Source: Anniella stebbinsi
Taxonomy: Eukaryota; Chordata; Lepidosauria; Squamata; Anniellidae
Direction of reading: 5' to 3'
NCBI GenBank assembly: GCA_029215795.1
Contig: JARDYH010000002.1
Span: forward strand, 16,423,001-16,487,000
DNA length: 64,000 nt
Both the position numbers and the translations under genes were made by a program. This document shows, one piece after another, positions 55,637 to 64,000 of this stretch (positions within the stretch are counted from its first letter, which is position 1; every line of letters begins with the position of its first letter). The notes under the pieces were generated by a model. That model was not told where the DNA came from, searched no databases, and saw only the letters and a list, made by a program, of their open reading frames with translations.

Positions 55637-56085
55637 GGGCCTGTTCAGACAACATGCTAAGCCTTGGTTAAGCCACTAACCCTTTTGCAGCAAATGGTTA
55701 GTGAGTGTGGTTAAACTGTGGTTATGTAGGATGACCATATGGAAAGGAGGACAGGGCTCCTATATCTTTAAGTATTGTTAAAGATATAGGAGCCCTGTCC
55801 TCCTTTTCATATAGCTGCAGGAGCTATACTAGAGTGACCAGATACAAAAGAGGGCAGGGCTCCTGCAGCTTGAACTGTTGTGATGAAGAGGGAATTTCAC
55901 CAGGTGCTGTATGCATACAAAGGACACCTGCTGAAATTCCTTTTCTATACAACCGTTAAAGATACAGGAGCCCTATCCTCCTTTCCATAGGGTCACCCTA
56001 TTATGTAGCCACTATGGTTAGGACTGGCTCATGACATGCTAAGCGATAATGCTTAGTTCAAAATGCTTAACCACTGAACAGGGTC
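55637..56085. mobile_element. Family E element, TSD TAT, with nested A
   Basis: Ends GGGCCTGTTCAGAC and GAACAGGGTC; TAT duplicated (55634-55636, 56086-56088). TGCTAAGC / GCTTAACC words in the arms. An A element occupies the middle. Confidence 0.75.
55727..56000. mobile_element. Family A element (older subfamily), shortened to 274 bp
   Basis: TAGGATGACC ... GGTCACCCTA; TTATGTA-type flanks repeat on both sides (7 bp). The left half has lost about 45 bp by joining TCTTTAAGTATTGTTAAAGA. Confidence 0.85.
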
Positions 56086-56980
56086 TATATTTATTAGTTG
56101 CTTTTTAGCTAAACAAGCTGTCAAAATTACTTGCAAAAATTAATACAAAGTATTGTTAATTCACTCAATATTTTGGAACATATCTCATTTTCATGAGAAA
56201 ATTAGAGATAGGGCCATGGAGCAAGTACAGTGGGCTTATTTATTTCCCTCTCTTGTATTATTTTTCAGAAGTGGGGAAAGTTATGCTATGGTCCCTAGGA
56301 GAGCATCCCAGATGTTATAGGATGGATCATAAAACCCCTCAGAAATCAGAGATAATGCCCCAACCTCGGAAGGGAGACTCGAAGATCCAACCCCAGACCC
56401 TTCCCCTTGCAGCTGGCATGGAGAGGACCACTCTGGCTGCCTCTCTGAGGTTGGAAAAGTGGCCTTGGAGGCTCAGAAAAAGGGGCGTTCCAGTGGATGG
56501 AGAAGGAAGGAGATTGGAGAGGCCAGTAACTGAGTTATCCTGAGGCCCCTCCTTTCCACTCCCTCCAAAGCTCCCTCACTAGCTGGGTTGAAAAGCCCAT
56601 CTAACAAAAATGCAGGAGATCAGGGAACAGGGAGGCGAAGATCAATTGGATTGTGCCTTCATCCATCGCCACATTCCCCAATATTTTATTGTCTCAAGAC
56701 TAAAACAATGTTTTAATCTTTTGGATTTTCTTCATCATTTTAAATCCCCTGCCCATCTCTTTCACATTGTCAGCGTCAGTCTTGAACTGCATTTGGTATC
56801 TAGAATTTCGTTCGTCGGGTGTTCTCTCAACCGTGCTCAGTGAAGTAGTACAATTGATTGTTGGGCAGAAAACATTGGTTTTGGTACCGCTAACACACAA
56901 TGTTGCATGACGTTCAGTTTGTTATGCATTGCAAACCTGAAGTCTTTTTCTTACCCAGCAGCATCTCCTTCATCTGACTC
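56086..56980. other. No recognised feature
   Basis: The 116-aa frame at 56193-56543 has no domain. Confidence 0.3.
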
Positions 56981-56983
56981 TAG

Positions 56984-57338
56984 GGCCCCCTCCACAAGGA
57001 TGCGCTTTTGCGCCCGGTTCCGCGATTATGCGCATTATCGCGGAGGCGCTTTTACTCCTAATCCCTCTGCACCGGAGGCGGCGAGAGGCGGCGAAGCGCA
57101 TGAATTCATGTCCAAAAAGCGCTTTACAAGCAGTTAATGCGCGTAATCGCTTGTTCACACCGCGAAAATGCGCTTTAACGGCCGGAGCAAAATAAAAGTC
57201 GCTATTTAACGCGCGTTCGAAAATGCGCATTATCGGGGAGATAACGCGCCTGTACGCCCGTTTTGCGCTCCGTGCTTGTGGAGGTAAATTTTTTAATGAG
57301 CCTTCAAGGCTCATTAAATGTCTCGTGTGGAGGAGGCC
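56984..57338. mobile_element. Family I CpG-dense MITE, 355 bp, TSD TAG
   Basis: Ends GGCCCCCTCCACAAG and CGTGTGGAGGAGGCC; TAG duplicated (56981-56983, 57339-57341). The interior is dense in GCGC and CG words (GCGCATTATCGCG, AATGCGCTTTAACGG), many repeated in both orientations. No coding capacity. Confidence 0.85.
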
Positions 57339-57475
57339 TAGAAGAATGTTGCTAGGCATTTTGTGTATTTAATTATTGACAAGTACAATATGCAATAAAA
57401 CACAGCAGTATAAAGTGCTATTGATCTGACGTACAACCAGCCGGAGAGACAACCATGATCTTTTGAGGATACTCT

Positions 57476-57946
57476 GGCTATGTCTACACCAGCCATTTAT
57501 CCCAGGCTGGTCACGTGGTCGTCCCTGAGCAACTAAATGCTCAGGGATGACCACTCACTTTGCCCAGGATAACTTTTACTGAATTTTATCACGGTCCCGG
57601 GACAACCCTTCTTGCCCGCGAGTAGCGTGGCTCTGCCACCGGGCATGGAGCTCTGTGAGGGGGCTTCAAGCCCATTGGGGGGCGAAGGAGGAGTTGATTT
57701 GCTATCGCAGTGATGGGTCTCAGTGTTTTTTTAAAAAAAATAGCACTTATTTTGGTGCACGATTGCGCCTGTGTTGCTGCGTAAAAGTCTCCTTCAAAAA
57801 AAAAAAAAAGCACACCATGCCTGACGTCCCTCTTTCCTTCCGGGATGTCGCACTGGTGTTTGGATGCTGGGGGATTATCCCAGAAGTGGGAAAGCCTGGG
57901 ATCCTCCCCTTTCCTTCCCAGAAGGCTCGAAAGTGTAGATGAGCCC
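57476..57946 (+). mobile_element. Family C element, divergent, 471 bp, TSD TCT
   Basis: Ends GGCTATGTCTACACC and GTGTAGATGAGCCC; TCT duplicated (57473-57475, 57947-57949). The donor-like motif has decayed to GAAGTGGGAAAGCC. Confidence 0.8.
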
Positions 57947-57949
57947 TCT

Positions 57950-59099
57950 ATTTCATTCTCTCCCTAACAACAGACAAGCCACATTCTGTACGGACTGAAC
58001 ATGCTCAGTCTCCATCACACTGCTTTTGGGTTCCTCCTCCCTTATCGGTTTTCTCCCTTACATTTTCTTTTGTACTTACAGGGGACAAACTCTTGTGTGT
58101 GCCATTTTGGCTATGTAAGGTACAGTACTTGGAGAATCACTGATAGCACCACCCATAGAGATGGTGCTTTATGACAGCGGTTGGTGGGCACATTTGGAAT
58201 TCTGAGAGAGTGTCATGGGTGTTCTCTCAAAATAGCTACCATGGGAGGGGCTTTCCCACTTATGAAACAGCTGTCATGGTGGGCATGGCCAATCAAAAAA
58301 CACCCATTTCCCAGAATACAAACTGGTGATACTAAAATAAAAGTGACATAGCCAAGCACAAGGTTATGCTGGGGACTGAGCTTCAAAACACAAAGCCATC
58401 TTTTTGAACCCAAGTAAAGATGGCACTGGAAGGCAGCACATCATTTTGCATCATATCAGCCTCCCAAATGAAAAACACCTTAAGAAATAAAATCAGGACG
58501 GGCAAGGAGATTGGAGATGCCAAGAGAGATGTATGTGGGTACATTGGTGGCTGGAGAATCCAGCTTTAATTAACAACATAAGAAAAGGGTATGGATAGTG
58601 TGAGACTTTGGGCTCCTTCAAGTGAGGAGGAATCCTGTTCCCTTAGTGTGGCTCTGGTTCCTGATTCTCTTCTGCATTTGCAATAAGCTGAAATCAAGTG
58701 AGGAAGAGAGCATCAACCACATGGCTTGTACAGTTCAATGCAGTTCAATAATTCACTGCTCTCTAGTGGGCATTTTATAGCACAACTTCGCTTGCACATG
58801 GCAGGAAATCCTAACAAATACCGATATATCTCAGTAGAGTCGAGTTTTCTGAGGTTTAATTTTTATCACTAAAACCGAGAAATTGAGCAGGAGATGAGCA
58901 GGAGACTGACATTGTCATCAAAATGACCCGTGAACATCAGTGAATGGCCAGTCACAAGCATGTTATAAAACACTCATTTAAAGATGCTCTTTGACTGGGT
59001 GTTGCTCATAATGAGAACTCCTCCTGCTGCAAAAGTCTGGCTCCATTTTGTGTCAGGTCCAGCCACCTTCAAACTGAGTTCAGGCGACCACTTGTGAAA
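57950..59099. other. No recognised feature
   Basis: 1.15 kb of ordinary sequence with no supportable repeat or frame. Confidence 0.3.
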
Positions 59100-59440
59100 A
59101 AAAGGAGGGGGGGGGGACACTGATTTGCACATGCTAACTTAGATGTATAGAAAAGCAATGTCGAAGGAATTGTTATAATTTAAATAGAAATACAGTACAT
59201 CTCACCATGGTGTGGAAGACTGTGACCAGCTGACCTGTGTGCCTTGCTGCCAGGTGAGCCTGCTGTCCAGGTGCTGTTGGTGAGCAATTTCAAGGGCCAG
59301 CTCTTCCTTCATCCTTATAATGGACTTGGAATGGACAGCCCTTCAAACAGAGGATGCCTTCCAAACAGAGGACAGTCCTCTGTCAGCTCTTCAAATAGAG
59401 GACTGTTCTTCGTAAAAAAAGAAAAAAGGACACATGGACA
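59100..59440 (-). mobile_element. Family F element
   Basis: GGACACTGATTTGCACATGC left (after a G-run), CAGAGGACAGTCCTCTGTCA and GACACATGGACAC right. Co-linear with 46363-46745. Confidence 0.7.
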
Positions 59441-59633
59441 CTGGAAACAACTTGAAATACAATTTTCATTTGCCCCTACCACTATCCAGGCCTCCCTGCC
59501 ACTCCCTCCCTGTCCCCACAACACTGTCTTCCCCAAGCAAAAGGAATAACCTTGGGAAAGGGGGAGGGGATGACAGTGGCATAGAGGCCTCATAAAGCCT
59601 CCTGTTAGTTGCAAGTAGTGGTCAGAGGAACAC

Positions 59634-59824
59634 AGGGATGTAAGAAGAGCCATGCTGGATCAGGCCAAGGGTCCATCTAGTCCAGTATTCTCTTCACACA
59701 ATGGCCAACCAGCTGCCTACGGGAAATCCACAAGCAGGACATGAGCGCAACAACACCCTCCTGCCATGTTCCCCAGCAACTGGAGTACATAGGCATACCA
59801 CCTCTGATACTGAAGGTAGCATAT
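59634..59824 (-). mobile_element. CR1 LINE 3' end
   Basis: AAGAGCCATGCTGGATCAGG ... CCATGTTCCCCAGCAACTGG ... CCTCTGATACTGAAGGTAGC. Confidence 0.85.
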
Positions 59825-59826
59825 AG

Positions 59827-60110
59827 TAGGGCTGTGTACAGACACCCCTACTCACTTCGGAGGCTGATTCGGAGCTTCTGAATTGGCCCAATCTGCCTTG
59901 GCCCAAATCTGACCTTCTCTGGATCCAGAGCGAAATCCAGATGTCTGAATTAATCGGACATCCAATGGGCTGGCCAGCCGGATGGACAGTGGATGGCTTT
60001 CCTGGGTGCCCAATGAGTCCTCCCCCAGTGCACGAGCCCCCTGCCCCTTACCTGGACCCATCATGATCATCTGGAGACCTAACAAGCCTTTTCATGGGAG
60101 TTGCCATTTT
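59827..60110. mobile_element. Family O left end, incomplete
   Basis: TAGGGCTGTGTACAGAC followed by TTCGGAGGCTGATTCGGAGC-type arm sequence. No right terminus before the next O element at 60553. Confidence 0.55.
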
Positions 60111-60719
60111 TAAAATGCCAACTCCCTTGAAGAGGCATGGACCATGGCAGGATCTCATGCCAGGTCCACCTAAGGCCAAGCAAACAAGATAAAGGACCTG
60201 GGAATGATAACTGATGTCACTTCTTTGTACAAAATTTTTGATAACTATACAAATAGTAAATGATACAAATGATTAAAATTGGCAGACAATATTTTGAACA
60301 ATATGTGAGCCTAGCAATGAGCAAACAGGACCATGCTAATTAAGCTAATCCATTTAAAAAAACTGTGAGTGAGTATGAATTTCCAACAACATTGGCATTA
60401 TAAATAATTTACTGTGCAATTTAACAATGTTGCTATACAAATAAAGGTATATAATGTACATTAATGAACTGTATATCCATATTACCTCAACTGTACAGTA
60501 TATCCATATTCACTCAAAGAGACCTTCGATAACAACAATGGTGAATTTAAATTAGGGGTGTGCATCGGATCGGATCCGATCCACGATCCGAATCCGATCC
60601 GACCCAAAATCGGGAAAATCCGATCCGATCCAATCCGATCCGACCAACCTCCGATCCGATCCGATCCGACGAGGTCCGATCCGGATCGGACGCCATTTTG
60701 AATGCTTTTTCCCATAGCC

Positions 60720-62275
60720 AAATATTGTTTTACAAAAACGCCTATAACTTTTTCATTTTTAAAGATAAAAGGATGAAACTTGGGCACATTGTAGACTGGT
60801 TAGGGATAGTTATCAGTGAGAAATTTCAGAAAGTTTGGTGCATGCGTTTTGTGGCAATTAATTTTTTAATAAATACCCAGGAATGCTTATAACTTTGTCA
60901 TTTTTAAAGTTACAAACATGAAACTTTGCCACATTGTAGGAGGTACCTTGGGACCTATGTGTGTGAAATTTCAGAAACATAGGTGCTTGCCTTGTGTGGC
61001 AATTAATTTTAGAAAAATGGGTAGTAGTGGGGTAAATACAGTTACGCCTCCCATTTTTTTATTTTTAAAGATACAAACAGGAAACCTGGGCACATTACAG
61101 GTACCACTTGCCTTGATATGTGAGTGAAATTTCAGAAACATTGGAGCTTGCCTTGTGTGGCAATTAAGTTTTGAAACAATGAGGAAAGAAACACCTATAA
61201 CTTTGTCATTTTTAAAGTTACACACATGAAACTTTGCCACATTGTAGGTGGTACCTTGGGACCTATGTGTGTGAAATTTCAGAAACATAGGTGCTTGCCT
61301 TGTGTGGCAATTAATTTTAGAAAAATGGGTAGTAGTGGGGTAAATACAGTTATGCCTCCCATTTTTTTAGTTTTGAAGATACAAACAGGAAACTTGGGCA
61401 CATTACAGGGAACACTTCACTTGATATGTGTGTAAAATTTCAGAAACATTGGTGCTTGCCTGGTGTGGCAATTAATTTTTGAAACAATGAGGGATTCATT
61501 GGACAGCACTTACCCATAGGGATTCATTGGAGAGTACTTGTCCATAGGGAATCATTGGAAAGCACTTTTCCATAGGGAATCATTGCATTGCACTTTCCCA
61601 CTGAGAAATGCAGTTATGCCTCCCACATTTTTATTTTTGAAGATACAAACAGGAAACTTGGGCACATTGTAGACTGGTTAGGGATAGTTATCTGTGAGAA
61701 ATTTCAGAAAGATTGGTGCATGCATTTTGTGGCAATTAATTTTTTAATAAATACGCAGGAATGCCTATAACTTTGTCATTTTTAAAGTTACACACATGAA
61801 ACTTTGCCACATTGTAGGTGGTACCTTGGGACCTATGTGTGTGAAATTTCAAAAACGTAGGTGCTTGCCTTGTATGGCAATTAATTTTAGAAAAATGGGT
61901 AGTAGTGGGGTAAATACAGTTACGCCTCCCATTTTTTTATTTTTAAAGATACAAACAGGAAACCTGGGCACATTACAGGTACCACTTGCCTTGATATGTG
62001 AGTGAAATTTCAGAAACATTGGAGCTTGCCTTGTGTGGCAATTAAGTTTTGAAACAATGAGGAAAGAAACACCTATAACTTTGTCATTTTTAAAGTTACA
62101 CACATGAAACTTTGCCACATTGTAGGTGGTACCTTGGGACCTATGTGTGTGAAATTTCAGAAACGTAGGTGTTTGCCTTGTATGGCAATTAATTTTAGAA
62201 AAATGGGTAGTAGTGGGGTAAATACAGTTATGCCTCCCATTTTTTTTTATTTTTAAAGATACAAACAGGAAACCT
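60720..62275. repeat. Tandem array of ~145/160-bp alternating units
   Basis: GAAAC(T/C)T(T/G)GSC anchors lie at about 60774, 60918, 61078, 61225, 61386, 61649, 61794, 61955, 62104 and 62267. Spacings alternate 144-149 and 160-163, a ~307-bp dimeric higher-order repeat. One gap of 263 marks an inserted minisatellite. Confidence 0.85.
61487..61600. repeat. 28-bp minisatellite, four units
   Basis: CATTGG/CATTGC at 61497, 61525, 61553 and 61581: exact 28-bp period. The unit contains CCATAGGGAATCATTGG, the 'CCCATAG' word also found at O-element arm/core borders. Confidence 0.85.
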
Positions 62276-62317
62276 GGAAGCAGTATGTATTATTACTTTT
62301 TTAAAAAATGTAATTAG

Positions 62318-62520
62318 TAGGATGACCATATGAAAAGGAATACAGGGCTTTAACAGTGGAATAGAAAAGGGAATTTCAGCAGGTGTCATTTGTATCCATG
62401 CGGCACCTGGTGAAATTCCCTCTTCATCACAAAAGTTAAAATTGCAGGAGCTCTGCTCTCTTTTGTATCTGGTCACTCTAGTATAGCTCCTGCAGCTTTA
62501 ACTGTCATATGGTCACCCTT
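62318..62520. mobile_element. Family A element, internally deleted, ~203 bp
   Basis: TAGGATGACCATATGAAAAG ... CATATGGTCACCCTT; the second half is mostly missing. No matching 8-bp flank. GGAAGCAGTATGT (62276-62288) and ACATACTGCTTCC (about 62528-62540) flank it as an inverted pair. Confidence 0.75.
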
Positions 62521-62699
62521 GTTTCCCAACATACTGCTTCCAATACGGTAGGTAGAATATTTGCCTCTTTATGATCTCAAGCCTAAAAAAAATAAACATT
62601 TGTACACACCAGTCTCCTGGTACTGGTCATCCTACTATTAATTAATTGTAGCTGATAGGAAAGGGTTAAATCGTGGGAGCTGCAAGGAATTAAGAAAAA

Positions 62700-63430
62700 A
62701 GGAGAGGGGGTTTTGCCATTTTTTGAGCGCTCCTTAATTAGGGCTGCCCAAATGATAATGGACGGGTGGTGTGTGTGCGCGCGCGGGCGGCGGCGGCGGG
62801 CTTGGCAGCGTATCCTCCTGGCTGCCGAGGCCGGGTGTCTGGAGCGGAGCACGCGCTGTCAGTTGGTGAGCGGAGGGGCCATTGAACGCCCTCCCCATCA
62901 TCCTCTTCATCATCAACCTACCCCCGCGGCCCAGCGGAGCACAACAGCCTGCATTAGGCAAGCCCTTCAGGAGCCTCACAGCAGCCAGGCAGAGCCTCTG
63001 CTGCCCAGGAACCGGCCCGCACGCGAGGGCACCGGCGGGGCGCACACACAACGCCGGCGAGGGGGAGGAGAAGGGGAGGAACAAAGGATCAAAGAGATCG
63101 AGAGAGAGTGATCCTTCCTTGCACGCATGGCTGCAAAACTGAGCTAGGTTCAGCCGTTCTGCTTGAGTAAAAAGTGAAAGCAGACACGAGCCCTGTAATG
63201 GATACTAGCAACAGGATCAAAGGGATCGAGATGAGAGAGATCCTTCCTTGCACGCATGGCTGCAAAACTCAGCTAGGCTCAGCCGTTCTGCTTGAGTAAA
63301 AAGTGAAAGCAGACACGAGCCCTGTAATGGATACTAGCAACAGGATCAAAGGGATCGAGAAGAGAGAGTGTTTCCTTTTCTTCGCGGGAAGCGGGAGGGG
63401 GAAGAGGGGAAGACCGGGCCTCTGTGGAAA
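62700..63430 (+). promoter_or_regulatory. CpG-rich block resembling a promoter/5' UTR
   Basis: Sharp change to GC- and CpG-rich sequence (GCGCGCGGGCGGCGGCGGCG at 62778) in an AT-rich setting. A strong donor-like TTG|GTGAGC lies at 62866, and two full plus one partial 128-bp direct repeats follow. Frames of 86-132 aa across it overlap in several phases and show no domain. Either a captured or resident CpG island with a non-coding first exon, or an unusual transposon core; which host gene, if any, cannot be told. Confidence 0.4.
63085..63370 (+). repeat. 128/129-bp direct repeat, two units and a partial third
   Basis: AGGATCAAAG begins at 63085, 63213 and 63342. Units 1 and 2 differ at only a few bases over CCTTCCTTGCACGCATGGCT, GTTCTGCTTGAGTAAAAAGT and GAGCCCTGTAATGGATACTA; recent duplication. 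Confidence 0.9.
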
Positions 63431-64000
63431 ATTTTTTGAAACATTTTATCTAAAAATTCCATAGCCATCAAATGCCTGGACCTATCATTCTGAAATTTCT
63501 GACACATATCTACCCCTAACCCATCTACAAAGTGAGCAATGTTCAGACTTCTAACTTTTAAAATAAAAAGGTTATAGGCGTTTCTTTCCTCATTGTTTCA
63601 AAATTAATTGCCACACAAGGCAAGCTCCAATGTTTCTGAAATTTTACACACATATCAAGTGAAGTGTTCCCTGTAATGTGCCCAAGTTTCCTGTTTGTAT
63701 CTTCAAAACTAAAAAAATGGGAGGCATAACTGTATTTACCCCACTACTACCCATTTTTCTAAAATTAATTGCCACACAAGGCAAGCACCTATGTTTCTGA
63801 AATTTCACACGCATAGGTCCCAAGGTACCACCTACAATGTGGCAAAGTTTCATGTGTGTAACTTTAAAAATGACAAAGTTATAGGTGTTTCTTTCCTCAT
63901 TGTTTCAAAACTTAATTGCCACACAAGGCAAGCTCCAATGTTTCTGAAATTTCACTCACATATCAAGGCAAGTGGTCCCTGTAATGTGCCCAGGTTTCCT
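63430..64000. repeat. Inverted arm of the 60.7-kb array
   Basis: CCTCATTGTTTCAAAATTAA, TTTCTGAAATTTTACACACA and ATGTGGCAAAGTTTCATGTG are complements of array unit words at 61180-61480 and 60918-61020. Continues past the window. Confidence 0.9.

Larger units (their letters stand above)
60553..64000. mobile_element. Giant family O foldback structure, right end beyond window
   Basis: The left terminus TAGGGGTGTGCATCGG is preceded by ATTTAAAT (60545-60552, expected 8-bp TSD). Then come GGATCGGATCC-type arm repeats, and a tandem array at 60720-62275. A core at 62276-63430 holds a shortened A element and a CpG-rich block. From about 63430 the same array unit runs in the opposite orientation to the edge. 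The smaller O copy at 53166 has the same TIR-unit-inverted unit-TIR plan, so one composite element is the simplest reading. Two separate elements flanking a host CpG island is the alternative. Confidence 0.55.

Noticed and set aside
60720..62275. CRISPR-like repeat array
   Set aside because: Units are contiguous 145/160-bp tandem repeats without unique spacers, in a vertebrate genome.
62713..63111. 132-aa arginine-rich frame in the CpG block
   Set aside because: Overlaps 86- and 116-aa frames in other phases; GC-rich composition explains them. No domain or conserved start context.

Overview
The window looks like vertebrate, most likely squamate-reptile (lizard-type), intergenic or intronic DNA. 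The reasons are 5'-truncated CR1 and L2 LINEs with their typical 3' tails, an RLE-type (R4-like) LINE, a tRNA-derived SINE of the squamate type, and very many short DNA transposons. I found no convincing host protein-coding exon, no tRNA or rRNA gene and no CRISPR array. The species assignment is inference from repeat composition.

Layout: 1-1.8 kb holds an AT-rich minus-strand ORF (retrotransposon ORF1-like, running off the left edge). 1.86-2.77 kb holds two paralogous ~200-bp segments, each carrying a different foldback MITE. 3.2-3.6 kb is L2; 3.75-4.0 kb a C-rich minisatellite; 4.95-5.45 kb the first of five ~500-bp 'family C' elements. 7.6-13.5 kb mixes L2, a 425-bp hairpin and a three-level nest of DNA transposons (A in G in F). 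14-22.5 kb holds family C, B and G elements, several 320-bp palindromic 'family A' hAT elements and head-to-head CR1 copies. 24-31.7 kb holds L2 copies, nested F/C, and a 147-bp tandem repeat inside a larger element. 31.85-33.4 kb holds a Penelope-like inverted structure with a 17-bp target duplication next to an RNase H-bearing LINE. 34.6-41.0 kb has two solo LTRs, a G element, an A element and an R4-like LINE. 43.8-50.9 kb has a SINE, the longest CR1, and further F, CR1 and L2 copies. 52.2-59.8 kb has A, O, E, I, C and F elements. 60.55-64.0 kb is one end of a very large foldback hAT-type structure whose two inverted tandem-repeat arms flank a CpG-rich core.

No genes work together in the usual sense; the story is transposon layering. 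Two target-site classes are visible. One class (families A, O) makes 8-bp duplications with termini beginning TAGGG, as expected for hAT. The other (families B, C, E, G, H, I, J and a short 83-bp element) makes 3-bp duplications and has GG-rich or GAGCTC termini followed by a short shared grammar such as CTACACC, CATCACACC or TTCGGAC. The points most worth following are the CpG-core foldback at the right edge, the splice-donor/TATA module conserved inside family C, the Penelope-like inverted insertion with a hammerhead-like motif, and the paired empty/occupied sites at 2 kb. Family letters (A-U) are my own labels. All coordinates were read by eye; boundaries given with a target-site duplication are base-exact as far as I could count, others are approximate.
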